From contig NZ_BDHH01000003.1 of the NCBI RefSeq assembly GCF_001748365.1, positions 104,303 through 168,302 of the forward strand: 64,000 bases of DNA, read 5' to 3'. Below, piece by piece: positions 52,736-62,759 of this stretch. Every line of letters begins with the position of its first letter. Positions within the stretch are counted from its first letter, which is position 1. Position numbers and translations under genes: made by a program. The notes beneath the pieces were generated by a model. It searched no databases and was not told where the DNA came from. It worked only from the letters and a program-made list of their open reading frames with translations. This DNA comes from Fusibacter sp. 3D3 (GTDB lineage: Bacteria; Bacillota; Clostridia; Peptostreptococcales; Acidaminobacteraceae).

Positions 52736-52861
52736 GGAGATGTCCCCCACTTCTCAAAGTGGGGGTTCATCTGCCTAATTCAGAAACGCCCACTGAATGC
52801 AATCCGATAGGATTGTGCAAGTGTTACGAAGGCAGCGAAGCGGACTGAGTATACGCTTTGA
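52724..52861 (+). repeat. IS200/IS605-end-like hairpin repeat, copy 2
   Basis: A fuller copy (138 bp) of 646-759: perfect CCCCCACTT/AAGTGGGGG hairpin at about 52745-52766, then TGCCTAATTCAG and the conserved tail GCGAAGCGGACTGAGTATAC. It starts inside the end of the methyltransferase gene, whose stop codon (CCTTGA) belongs to the repeat. No tnpA or tnpB is present. Confidence 0.65.
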
Positions 52862-52936
52862 ATAACGAATTATAAATATTTATGATGTAAAATAATTCGT
52901 TATTCAATTGACTTTGTGGGACCATTCTGTTAATAT
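52861..52936 (+). promoter_or_regulatory. 12-bp inverted repeat and purA promoter
   Basis: AATAACGAATTA (52861-52872) and TAATTCGTTATT (52893-52904) are perfectly complementary with a 20-bp AT-rich spacer. Immediately downstream is a promoter: TTGACT (52908-52913), 17-bp spacer, TAATAT (52931-52936). The inverted repeat may be an operator or a terminator-like hairpin. Confidence 0.6.
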
Positions 52937-53018
52937 GACTATGGAATAATTGGATATGCTATTAAAGTCACGCTTTTGAGGCAATTAGGCTTTGAAAATG
53001 ACTGATTATATAAAGTGA

Positions 53019-54311
<1,293 letters not shown>

Positions 54312-54398
54312 GTAGAAAGAGGCCTAGATTAAATAGAACTAAGGCTTGATTAAACAAAACCATAAAATGTGATATAATTAAATACAAATATTAAGGTA

Positions 54399-54446
54399 CT
54401 AGCTTCCTCAATGATTACATATTGTGATAATGGGGGAGCTATTTTT
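54399..54446 (+). terminator. terminator-like hairpin upstream of the DegS-like gene
   Basis: AGCTTCCTCA (54401-54410) pairs with TGGGGGAGCT (54431-54440) using two wobbles, then ATTTTTAA. A TATAAT at 54373-54378 lies just upstream, so this is either the purA terminator or an attenuator in the kinase leader. Confidence 0.6.
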
Positions 54447-54476
54447 AAGTTGCAATAGGGCTGTAAGACTTCATTT

Positions 54477-54524
54477 AAGATGCGCAAGCAAAGTTTGGGT
54501 AAGATGCGCAAGCAAAGTTTGGGG
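54477..54524 (+). repeat. 24-bp tandem duplication
   Basis: AAGATGCGCAAGCAAAGTTTGGG occurs twice head to tail (54477-54500, 54501-54524). Each copy has an ATG in frame with the downstream kinase, giving a possible MRKQSLGK repeat, but the better start lies after it. Confidence 0.9.
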
Positions 54525-54551
54525 TATAAATCGTGCGAAGAGGTGAAAGAC

Positions 54552-55724
54552 ATGGAAAGCAAGGAGATTAATATAGGTGATGTGCAAGGCATCATGACGA
54601 AGACGATACAGGCTATAAATGAAAGTAGAGATCAACTGCTTGACATTGTTGAGACTGCCAGAGAAGAATACGATCTTCTGAAAGTAGAACTCGAAAACCT
54701 TAAAAGAGAAATAGAGCGTGTAATCAGTGAATCGGATCGATTATCCATAAAAGACAAAATGGCAAGAAATAATTTGGCAAATATTTCAAAGGCTTTTAAG
54801 ACTCATACGGAAGAAGATATTAAACAAGCTTATGAGAGAGCAGCCGATGTGAGAATTGAATTCACTTCTATACAAAAAGAAGAAGAACTTTTAAAAACAA
54901 GGCGTTCCATGCTTGAGATTTCCATGAAACGTTCTATGAAGAACATTCAAAATGCAGAACATGTCGTGCGTCAAGTGACCATAGCGGTGACTTACCTGAA
55001 AGGTGAAATTTTTTCGGCAATTGAGGATATGAATGCGGACAGTATGATTCTTGGGGTGAAAATTTTAGAATCACAGGAAACGGAACGCAAAAGAATTTCA
55101 AGAGACATTCACGATGGTCCTGCTCAACAAATTGCTTCTATCGTCATGAAGGCAGATTTCTGTGAGCGCATCATTAGAAATGATTTTGAAAAGGGCATGA
55201 AGGAGCTCGGCGAAATGAAAGAGGCCACAAAGAAGGCGCTGAAAGAAGTAAGAGATATAATTCAAGATCTGAGACCGATGTCACTGGAGGATATAGGTCT
55301 CAATGAAACGATTGAGACCTATGCAATGAATTATGGGAAAGAAAATCAGATTACCGTTAAGACGCGTATCCAAAAAATGATCTCTCCAGTGGAAAGTATT
55401 ATACAAGTCGCTGTTTTTAGGTTGGTACAAGAAATCCTCAATAATGTCAGAAAACATGCTAAAGCGAGTCAAGTCAGTATCGAACTTGAATACGGTTCCG
55501 TGTACCTTAGACTGATGATCGCAGATAATGGTACGGGATTCAATCTTGAAGAGACTTTAAAAAAAATAAAGATTAAGCACACTTCTTTTGGGCTCTTAGG
55601 CCTCTATGAACGCGTCAATCAGCTCAGGGGTGAAATCGAAATTGTATCGGAGATAGAAGAAGGGACCACTTTTACGATCAAGCTTCCGATAAATCGTGAA
55701 GTGATTCTCAAGGAGCGGAGATAG
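54552..55724 (+). CDS. DegS-like cytosolic sensor histidine kinase
   Basis: A 390-aa kinase without membrane helices. Residues 1-170 are a coiled-coil-rich DegS-type sensor. HisKA_3 follows with the phospho-His in RKRISRDIHDGPAQQIA, then a HATPase domain with NNVRKHAKAS, IADNGTGF and SFGLLGLYERV. No response regulator of the DegU/NarL type is adjacent, so the partner is encoded elsewhere. The ATG at 54552 has GAAGAGGTG upstream; longer in-frame starts fall in the tandem repeat. Confidence 0.9.
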   Translation: MESKEINIGDVQGIMTKTIQAINESRDQLLDIVETAREEYDLLKVELENLKREIERVISESDRLSIKDKMARNNLANISKAFKTHTEEDIKQAYERAADVRIEFTSIQKEEELLKTRRSMLEISMKRSMKNIQNAEHVVRQVTIAVTYLKGEIFSAIEDMNADSMILGVKILESQETERKRISRDIHDGPAQQIASIVMKADFCERIIRNDFEKGMKELGEMKEATKKALKEVRDIIQDLRPMSLEDIGLNETIETYAMNYGKENQITVKTRIQKMISPVESIIQVAVFRLVQEILNNVRKHAKASQVSIELEYGSVYLRLMIADNGTGFNLEETLKKIKIKHTSFGLLGLYERVNQLRGEIEIVSEIEEGTTFTIKLPINREVILKERR

Positions 55725-55726
55725 AA

Positions 55727-55774
55727 AAAAGGTGAGTTGATACGCTTTGAAACGTATTAACTCACCTTTTTTAT
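55727..55774. terminator. bidirectional terminator
   Basis: AAAAAAGGTGAGTT pairs with AACTCACCTTTTTT around an ATACG/CGTAT helix. It serves both the DegS-like gene and the convergent citrate synthase gene. Confidence 0.92.
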
Positions 55775-57174
55775 TTCCGATCCGCCATAGGCGTATAGTC
55801 TTGGCGTTGATGAGGGCAAACATAAGCGGGTCTGATAATCTTGGTGTCACTCATCACCTGCTCAATGCGATGAGCACACCAACCCGCCATACGTGCTACT
55901 GCAAACAGAGGGGTATAGAGTTCTTCAGGAATATCCAGTAACTGGTATACGAGCCCAGAGTATAAATCCACATTTGCACAGATGCTAAAATCAAGGCCTT
56001 TTTTATTTCTCAAGAGTTCAAGACCGATGAGTTCTACATTTTCATAAAGTGAAAACAATTTTAACTTGCCTTTTTCAGCCGCGAGTTGTCTTGCCTTTTC
56101 TTTTAAAATAACAGCCCTTGGATCGGATATCGTGTAGACGGCATGTCCAAGGCCATAGATTAGACCAGAGACATCATAGGCTTTTTTATCGACGACTTTT
56201 TCAAGATAAGCTCTAATTTCGGCCGCATTGCCGATATCTGAAACATTCTGGTTGAGATCGAGCATCATATCTCTGACGCGATTATTGGCGCCACCGTGTT
56301 TTGGGCCTTTAAGGGATCCAATGGCAGCAGTGATAGCAGAATAAGTGTCTGTGCCACTGGATGAGACTACATGTACTGCAAATGCTGAATTGTTACCACC
56401 ACCGTGATCGGCGTGAAGCACAAGCGCCAAATCAAGTGTAGACGCTTCCGTTTCTGTATATTGATTATCACTTCTGATCATGTGAAGAATGTTCTCGGCA
56501 GTGCCAACACCTTCTTTTGGCGCGTGTATAAAGAGACTTTTATGGTCAAAATAGTGACGTTTCGCTTGATAACCATAGGATACAATTGTCGGCACCCTTG
56601 CTATGAGTTTGATGCACTGAAGGATGAGATTCTCAACTGCAAGTTCGTCGGGGTGTTTATCGTGTGAATATAAAACCAAAATACTTCTCTGAAGTTTGTT
56701 CATGATATCATTGCTCGGAATTTTGAGGATCATATTTTCCGTAAAACCTTGTGGCAGTTGTCTATAGGCATCGATCATATGATTGAAGTCAGCAAGCTCT
56801 TGTGCGTTTGGCAATTGACCAAAGAGCAGCAAAAAAATCGTTTCTTCAAATAATCTTTTGCCATTAGAGGCATTCTTACTGACGATATCATACAGATCAA
56901 TCCCTCTATAATAGAGGCGCCCTTCATCTGGACGCTTTTCGCCGTCGACCAGTTGGTAGCCATGAACATCACTAATGCCAGTAATACCAACGAGGACTCC
57001 AGTGCCGTTGCTATTTCTAAGGCCATGCTTAATATCAAAACGTTTGAAATTTTCGGGTGCAATAACATTATTTTGATTGGTGAGATCCACTAAGTGCTGA
57101 TTAGTGAGTTTTAATTGATTTAAATCCGTACTTTGAGTGGGTATTGCTTGAGTAAAGACATCGGTAAAGCCCAC
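55771..57174 (-). CDS. citrate synthase
   Basis: A 467-aa citrate synthase condensing oxaloacetate and acetyl-CoA. Catalytic region HADHGGGNNSAFAVHVVSSSGTD, IGSLKGPKHGGAN, and YGLGHAVYTISDPRA with the conserved His and Asp/Arg. It belongs to the longer Gram-positive and clostridial type with an N-terminal extension of about 80 residues. The start is GTG at 57174 with AGGAGGTG upstream. It follows isocitrate dehydrogenase by 150 bp that hold the MITE-like repeat, and is likely part of the same transcript. Confidence 0.95.
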   Translation of the reverse strand: MGFTDVFTQAIPTQSTDLNQLKLTNQHLVDLTNQNNVIAPENFKRFDIKHGLRNSNGTGVLVGITGISDVHGYQLVDGEKRPDEGRLYYRGIDLYDIVSKNASNGKRLFEETIFLLLFGQLPNAQELADFNHMIDAYRQLPQGFTENMILKIPSNDIMNKLQRSILVLYSHDKHPDELAVENLILQCIKLIARVPTIVSYGYQAKRHYFDHKSLFIHAPKEGVGTAENILHMIRSDNQYTETEASTLDLALVLHADHGGGNNSAFAVHVVSSSGTDTYSAITAAIGSLKGPKHGGANNRVRDMMLDLNQNVSDIGNAAEIRAYLEKVVDKKAYDVSGLIYGLGHAVYTISDPRAVILKEKARQLAAEKGKLKLFSLYENVELIGLELLRNKKGLDFSICANVDLYSGLVYQLLDIPEELYTPLFAVARMAGWCAHRIEQVMSDTKIIRPAYVCPHQRQDYTPMADRK

Positions 57175-57204
57175 GGTGACACCTCCTTATACATTACATT
57201 TACG

Positions 57205-57317
57205 GTTAGGGTGTCAAAAGTCAGTTTCGCATTAACCCTCTACCCTATGCTGTATCGCGTACTTCTCGTAAACGACATCATAGGGTAGAGGGTTGCTCAA
57301 CTTTTGGACACCCTAAC
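57205..57317. repeat. MITE-like palindromic repeat, copy 2
   Basis: A 113-bp unit with ends GTTAGGGTGTCAAAAG and CTTTTGGACACCCTAAC and arms CCCTCTACCCTATG / CATAGGGTAGAGGG, so transcripts would form a long hairpin. It begins 7 bases after the isocitrate dehydrogenase stop, inside the TCA operon. Related to 18098-18216. Confidence 0.85.
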
Positions 57318-57323
57318 CATTTA

Positions 57324-58307
57324 CTAAAGTTTTTTTATAACTGCATCCGTGAACTCGGAAGTGGTTAGAGTGCCTCCGAGGTCTTTAGTCCTTGTATCCA
57401 CATGATCTAAAACGGCGGTGATGGCTTTGGTGATGGCATCTGCCGCTTTCATTTGACCAAGATGTTCAAGCATTAGGACGCCTGAGAGTATACAAGCCGT
57501 TGGATTGGCCAAGTTTTGACCAGCGATGTCTGGTGCGCTACCGTGAACCGGTTCAAAGATTGCCATATCTTCACCAATGTTGGCAGAAGGCGCAAGTCCA
57601 AGGCCTCCAATAAGGCCTGCTGCAAGGTCGGATAAAATATCGCCATAAAGGTTCGTCGTAACCAAAATGCCAAATTGGGAAGGTTTCATGACCATTTGCA
57701 TCGCCGTGTTATCGACAATCATTTCTTTTAATGCAACCGTTGGATATTTTTTTGCTACAGCCCTTACGGACTCTAAAAAGAGGCCATCACACTGTTTCAA
57801 AATATTGGCTTTATGAACCACAGTGATCGATGAAGCGTTAATTTTAAGTGCATGCTCAAAAGCGGATACGGCAATCTTTGTAGAGGCCTTTCTAGTCGTG
57901 ACTTTTTCGGCCACGATGTGATCTTCAGAAATAACATGTTCTATGCCTGCATAAAGACCCTCTGTGTTCTCTCTAAAAATGACGAGATCAATAGGTTCAT
58001 CATATCGAGTCGGGATGATTTTTTTTATGGGTCTCACATTGGCGTAGAGGTTGTATTTTTGTCTTAGGAAGACGTTTATGCTTTTAAATCCAAACCCGAT
58101 AGGCGTTGTAATGGGACCCTTTATAGCCACTTTGTTGGCCTCAAGACTCTTGAAAAGGGCATCGCTGAGCTGTCCGTCCACAATGTCGAAAATCTCCCAG
58201 TCTATTTTTATATCACTATAAAGATCAAGTGCTGCATCTATAATGGCTTTGGCACTGCCGGAGACTTCTGGTCCGATACCATCCCCTTTGATTAATGTAA
58301 TTTTCAT
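57324..58307 (-). CDS. isocitrate dehydrogenase, NAD-type family
   Basis: A 327-aa member of the isocitrate/isopropylmalate dehydrogenase family. GDGIGPEVSGSA at the N-terminus, the substrate loop FRENTEGLYAGIEH (typical of short NAD-dependent isocitrate dehydrogenases), VHKANILK, and the metal site NLYGDILSDLAAGLIGGLGLAPSANIG followed by HGSAPDIAGQ. Position between aconitase and citrate synthase supports isocitrate as substrate over isopropylmalate. It overlaps aconitase by four bases. Confidence 0.93.
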   Translation of the reverse strand: MKITLIKGDGIGPEVSGSAKAIIDAALDLYSDIKIDWEIFDIVDGQLSDALFKSLEANKVAIKGPITTPIGFGFKSINVFLRQKYNLYANVRPIKKIIPTRYDEPIDLVIFRENTEGLYAGIEHVISEDHIVAEKVTTRKASTKIAVSAFEHALKINASSITVVHKANILKQCDGLFLESVRAVAKKYPTVALKEMIVDNTAMQMVMKPSQFGILVTTNLYGDILSDLAAGLIGGLGLAPSANIGEDMAIFEPVHGSAPDIAGQNLANPTACILSGVLMLEHLGQMKAADAITKAITAVLDHVDTRTKDLGGTLTTSEFTDAVIKKL

Positions 58308-60199
58308 GTCAAACCTCCATTTTTGATGTAGTTTAAGTAGCCTTGGTTTAAAAGTATTTGACGCTCACGAGCAGAGCCAACAAAATGGGCTTTGAGTGTG
58401 AGGGTGTTGTTTGAAAGCGAAACATCTGTGCCCTCTAAAATGGCAGATTCAAGATCGTGAACTTCGAATGCCATATCTGGTGTAATGTGATCGTAATCCT
58501 CTGGTGTATTAAATACGAGGGGTACAATTCCAGCATTGATCAGATTAGATCTATGAATTCTTGCAAATGATTTTGCCAAAACAACCCTTACTTTTAGGTA
58601 GAGGGGCACCAGTGCAGCGTGTTCTCTGCTGGAGCCTTGGCCATAATTTTTACCGCCAATGATGAGTACGTCATCAATGCTTTGGCATCTTTTAGGAAAC
58701 TCAGGATCTATGCCAATAAAACAGTACTCCGAAAGATAAGGGATATTCGAGCGAAATGGCAATAAACTAGAAGTTGATGGCACAATGTCATCTGTGGTGA
58801 TATTGTCTTCTGTAATAAGGCCCACGGTCACTATTTTTAAATCTCTGACATCGAAACTAGCGGGTAAAGGTTTGATGTTTGGGCCTCTTACGATTTCGCC
58901 TTTACAAGTGGGTTGAACTAAGAAGCTGTCGTTAGTGGTAAACCGCTTAGGCAGTTCAATCGTCTGAGTTGTTTTTGGAACAGTGACTTGGCCTGCAATT
59001 GCCGATAATGCAGCGGTCAGCGGACTCACTAGATAAACGCCAGCAGAAGGTGTTCCACATCGCCCTTTAAAGTTACGATTAAAAGTTCTAAGTGAAACGC
59101 CATCGCTGATAGGTGCTTGTCCCATACCGATACAAGGGCCACAAGAGGGCTCGAGAATTCGCGCGCCTGATTTAATCATATCTGAAAGCGCACCGTTTTC
59201 GGCGAGCATAGAGTATACATTGCTTGATCCTGGTGTTATGGAAAGGCTGACGTGTGCTGCTATTTGTTTGCCTTTTAAAAGTGCTGAAACTTGCATCAGA
59301 TCTGAAAATGATGCATTTGTACAGCTGCCAATAGCCACTTGGTTTACTTTTAAACCCTCTATTTCGGAAACGGAAGTCACGTTATCTGGCGCATGTGGCT
59401 TTGCCACCATTGGTATCATTTCACTGAGATTGAGGATAAGCGTATCATCATACTGAGCATCCTCCTCAGCGTATAAAGGGGTAAAGTCATCTTCTCGATT
59501 TTGTCTTTTTAAGAAGGCATGTGTGATCGAATCACTTGGAAATATGGACGTTGTCGCGCCAAGTTCTGCGCCCATATTCGTAAGCACGGCACGATCTGGA
59601 ACATCAAGTGAGCGGACGCCAGTACCACCGTATTCGATGATGTAGCCAACACCACCTTTAACTGTAAGCTTTTGGAGGATTGCCAAGATGATATCTTTGG
59701 CAGTGACTCCAGGTGCAGGGATGCCATCAAGCTGAATTTTCATTTTTTTAGGATTTCTGATAAAGTATTTACCTGTCGCCATGGCAGTGGCAACATCGAG
59801 ACCACCAGCACCTATGGCAAGCATGCCAATGCCACCTGCTGTGGGCGTATGGCTATCTGATCCCAGCAACACTTTTGTCGGCTTAGCAAAGCGCTCAAGG
59901 TGAACTTGATGGCAGATACCGCTACCTGCTTTTGAGAGCACGATACCGAATCGATCTGCACACGAGCGGATGTATTCATGATCATCGGCATTTTCTGTGA
60001 CCGTTTGGAGTGTATTGTGATCAATATAGGCAACCGAAAGTTCGGTGGCAACTTTTTCGATTTGCATGGCTTCAAGTTGGAGATAGGCCATGGTTCCAGT
60101 CGTGTCTTGTGTCAGTGTCTGATGGACTTTGATACAAATTTCATCCTCTGTCTTTGAGATGAGGTGAGCATCGATTATTTTATCAAATAGTGATTTCAT
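58304..60199 (-). CDS. aconitate hydratase
   Basis: A 631-aa iron-sulfur hydratase of the shorter aconitase type. DSHTPTAGGIGMLAIGAGGLD, IGSCTNASFSDL (first cluster Cys) and EPSCGPCIGMGQAP (other two) are present. The C-terminal swivel domain has GGKNYGQGSSREHAALVPLYL. It converts citrate to isocitrate. The ATG at 60199 has AGGAGGCG upstream. It heads the aconitase-IDH-citrate synthase operon and is read from the operator-promoter at 60214-60266. Confidence 0.95.
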   Translation of the reverse strand: MKSLFDKIIDAHLISKTEDEICIKVHQTLTQDTTGTMAYLQLEAMQIEKVATELSVAYIDHNTLQTVTENADDHEYIRSCADRFGIVLSKAGSGICHQVHLERFAKPTKVLLGSDSHTPTAGGIGMLAIGAGGLDVATAMATGKYFIRNPKKMKIQLDGIPAPGVTAKDIILAILQKLTVKGGVGYIIEYGGTGVRSLDVPDRAVLTNMGAELGATTSIFPSDSITHAFLKRQNREDDFTPLYAEEDAQYDDTLILNLSEMIPMVAKPHAPDNVTSVSEIEGLKVNQVAIGSCTNASFSDLMQVSALLKGKQIAAHVSLSITPGSSNVYSMLAENGALSDMIKSGARILEPSCGPCIGMGQAPISDGVSLRTFNRNFKGRCGTPSAGVYLVSPLTAALSAIAGQVTVPKTTQTIELPKRFTTNDSFLVQPTCKGEIVRGPNIKPLPASFDVRDLKIVTVGLITEDNITTDDIVPSTSSLLPFRSNIPYLSEYCFIGIDPEFPKRCQSIDDVLIIGGKNYGQGSSREHAALVPLYLKVRVVLAKSFARIHRSNLINAGIVPLVFNTPEDYDHITPDMAFEVHDLESAILEGTDVSLSNNTLTLKAHFVGSARERQILLNQGYLNYIKNGGLT

Positions 60200-60213
60200 A
60201 GGGTACGCCTCCT

Positions 60214-60266
60214 TTGTATACATTATAATTGTATACAATTATACAGAATACATTTATGCTGGTCAA
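60214..60266 (-). promoter_or_regulatory. aconitase operon promoter with palindromic operator
   Basis: Minus-strand TTGACC (60266-60261), 17-bp spacer, TATAAT (60243-60238). Over and just after the start site lies TTGTATACA-7 bp-TGTATACAA (60214-60238), a perfect 9-bp inverted repeat; each half is itself a TGTATACA palindrome of the kind bound by GntR-family repressors. Placement suggests repression. Confidence 0.75.
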
Positions 60267-60305
60267 TAGGATTTACCATAAAAAAAAACTTTTTTGTAAC
60301 AATTC

Positions 60306-60356
60306 AAAAAGGACTTTTCCAAAATGATTTTAAGTCATTTTGGAAAGGTCCTTTTT
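60306..60356. terminator. long bidirectional terminator
   Basis: AAAAAGGACTTTTCCAAAATGA pairs almost perfectly with TCATTTTGGAAAGGTCCTTTTT (about 22 bp). It closes the dnaD-dnaI transcript. Confidence 0.92.
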
Positions 60357-60424
60357 GAGACGTTGAATGCAATTGATTGAATTTTACATTAGGGATAGCG
60401 CTGTACATGCTTTGGAAAATTCGA

Positions 60425-61405
60425 TTAAACTTCCCATCTGACATCTGGGCCATAAAACTTAATGAGTTGAAAATGGCCTTTGATACGCGAGTCAATCCGA
60501 TCATTATAGAAAGAAGCCATTTCGGAGAGCTTGATGTTAGTGGATATAATGACACTCTTTTCGTTGATAATGCGTGTATTGAGGATGTTGTAAAATTCGT
60601 TGATGGTAAAATTATTGGCAGTCTCTGTACCGAGGTCATCTATGATCAGTAAATCGCAGTTAAAAAGTTGATTGTATGCCATCTGAATAAATTCATTGTC
60701 TTTATCGGTAAAAGTCTTTTTCTCTAGAATATTAATGATTCCAAAAGGGGTTTGATAGATGACCGAAAACCCTTTGTCTAAGAGTGATTTAGCAATGGCA
60801 TTACATAGATAAGTCTTGCCAAGACCACTTGAACCAAAGAATAGAAGGTTTTTATTATTGGGAAAAGACTGCACAAAGGCTTCACTTTCAGATAAAATAC
60901 GCATCATGTTTTCACGTTGAGTAAGGGTTTCTTTTGGAAGAGGCTCATTAGAGAAAACTTTGAGGTTAAAGTGTTCGAAGTTTTGTTTTTCCATTTGGGT
61001 TTCAATATTGGACATTTGATAAGCCACGCTGATGAGCTTTTGGTTAAAGCAAGAACAGCGTTCATTGGTTTCAAGGTAACCTGAATCGCTACACTTGGAA
61101 CATTTAGGCTGTAATTCGAGGTAATTTGAGGGTATGTTGTTGTTGATCATGATCATCGCTTTTTCTGATTTTAAAGTATCTAAAGAGAGTTTTAATTCTT
61201 GAAGCATAATTTCGGCATCGTGTGGTGATTTCATAATAGCCTTAGAAATTTCAGCGCCTATTTGACTCATGTGGAGATCAATTTCTTGAAGCCTTGGAAA
61301 TCTTTCGTAAAGCATCATTTTTCTGATTTTACGATCGTGCTTATTGGCTTCTTGTTGACGTTTGTAATTTTCAAATATTTCTCGGTAGGGATTGGAAGTG
61401 TTCAT
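60425..61405 (-). CDS. primosomal helicase loader DnaI/DnaC-type ATPase
   Basis: A 326-aa AAA+ protein. An N-terminal helical part leads to a zinc-binding Cys cluster (CSKCSDSGYL, CSCFNQK), then Walker A FFGSSGLGKTYLCNAIA, Walker B LLIIDDLGTE and a sensor II region (DSRIKGHFQLIKF). It loads the replicative helicase at origins and stalled forks with DnaD. The ATG at 61405 sits 9 bases after GAGG; upstream in-frame starts (61411, 61420) are possible. It follows dnaD closely. Confidence 0.92.
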   Translation of the reverse strand: MNTSNPYREIFENYKRQQEANKHDRKIRKMMLYERFPRLQEIDLHMSQIGAEISKAIMKSPHDAEIMLQELKLSLDTLKSEKAMIMINNNIPSNYLELQPKCSKCSDSGYLETNERCSCFNQKLISVAYQMSNIETQMEKQNFEHFNLKVFSNEPLPKETLTQRENMMRILSESEAFVQSFPNNKNLLFFGSSGLGKTYLCNAIAKSLLDKGFSVIYQTPFGIINILEKKTFTDKDNEFIQMAYNQLFNCDLLIIDDLGTETANNFTINEFYNILNTRIINEKSVIISTNIKLSEMASFYNDRIDSRIKGHFQLIKFYGPDVRWEV

Positions 61406-61420
61406 AAACATTGACCTCAC

Positions 61421-62455
61421 TTATTTGGAGTTTTTGCCTTTTCGAAGGAGTAGCGCTTCAAGCTCATCCTCTGAGTAAGTGCGCTCTTTTTCTATTGTGT
61501 ATTGTTTCTTACGCGATTTAGCGGGAACTGATTTTTGAGAATCTGTATTTTCTGGTTTTGCCGTTTGTTTATAAGCCTCAAAAGTTAAAATGTTTTTAGA
61601 GCACAAATCTTTTAGTCGCGTTTCGATGTAATTGAAATTCATATTCATGGTACTCTTTGAAAAATTCTTGATCAATTCGTATAGATCCTTTGGTTCAAAA
61701 TGGTACTCATCGAGCCATCGATTGATCGCTTCTTTTTCCGCTTGATTCGCCATTCTAAAAGACATGCCCAATAGATGCAGGACTTCTTTATAAACTTTAA
61801 ATCGACTTGTGGACATTTCGATGGATTTATTAATCGCGTCGATTGTACTCAATCCTTGATCAAGCCAACTGTTCAAAAGAGAATCGATTGCCTTGATATT
61901 TCTAATATTTCTTTCGATATAATTGTATTCAAAAGCTCTGACGATAATGTCGGCATTTTTATAATAATGCGTATAAAAATCATTGATTTTTCTGTAGTCG
62001 GTATGTTTTAAAGGGGTAGCAATGATTTTTTCAATACGGGTACACAGGGCTTTGAATTTCTCGTTTTCTTTAACAAAAGTTGCATTCTTTGCAGAGGCTT
62101 CTTTAGAAGGTGCCGCTGATTTCGAGACGAAATTATCGAGAATATAGAGCTCTCTTAAAGAGAGAAATTCCACATCATAAGCGGTTTGATCTTCGTGAAA
62201 ATGCCTTGATATGAGTTTTTTGCCTTCCCAATAGATCCAAGCTTCGTGGATATCTTCAAGCGGCAATTTTAACATATTGGCAAGAACTGCATTATCAAAT
62301 CGGTAGTTTGTATTTTCTTCTTTAGAAAATAAAAGACCCATTAGATAAACTTTGACATACGTGCCACTGGCAATGGGGAGGAAATCCGTAATAAACAAAT
62401 TTTCGATATTCAGTTCACCTATATCAAATGACGGTATTTTTCGATAAAAACCCAT
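61421..62455 (-). CDS. DnaD-domain replication initiation protein
   Basis: A 344-aa protein. The N-terminal about 100 residues form a winged helix (FITDFLPIASGTYVKVYLMGL, NAVLANMLKLPLEDIHEAW), and the DnaD/DnaB_2 domain is at about 210-290 (EAINRWLDEYHFEPKDLYELIK, with NFNYIETRLKDL). It remodels the origin and recruits the loader. AGGAGG lies upstream of the ATG. First gene of the dnaD-dnaI pair. Confidence 0.9.
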   Translation of the reverse strand: MGFYRKIPSFDIGELNIENLFITDFLPIASGTYVKVYLMGLLFSKEENTNYRFDNAVLANMLKLPLEDIHEAWIYWEGKKLISRHFHEDQTAYDVEFLSLRELYILDNFVSKSAAPSKEASAKNATFVKENEKFKALCTRIEKIIATPLKHTDYRKINDFYTHYYKNADIIVRAFEYNYIERNIRNIKAIDSLLNSWLDQGLSTIDAINKSIEMSTSRFKVYKEVLHLLGMSFRMANQAEKEAINRWLDEYHFEPKDLYELIKNFSKSTMNMNFNYIETRLKDLCSKNILTFEAYKQTAKPENTDSQKSVPAKSRKKQYTIEKERTYSEDELEALLLRKGKNSK

Positions 62456-62759
62456 TTTTTCCTCCTATAATGCTTTTGATTTCACCTGTCAATGTAGCCA
62501 TATTATAGCATAAAGCCCCCTATATAGACACTATCTTAAAATGATATAAAGCGCTCTATTATTTTTTTTATCAAACAAAACCCCATGATGTTGTAATATG
62601 AACGGATTGTAAATCAATATGTTGTAGATCGTACGATTTTCGAAAAATTTAAGAAATTAAAGCATTTATCTATATTTCAGCATGTGATATAATGAAATTG
62701 GTATTTTTGTAGAGTTAGAGAGAGATGATACAAAACCGCTTACTTAGAAGGAGTATAGG
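62456..62759. promoter_or_regulatory. divergent promoter region
   Basis: Between divergent genes. On the minus strand TATAAT (62507-62502) may serve dnaD with a weak -35. On the plus strand TATAAT (62688-62693) may serve the LysM/G5 gene, also with a weak -35. The AT-rich remainder shows nothing else. Confidence 0.45.

Noticed and set aside
57324-58307. 3-isopropylmalate dehydrogenase (leuB)
   Set aside because: The same family, but the NTEGLYAG loop and the neighbours aconitase and citrate synthase favour isocitrate dehydrogenase.
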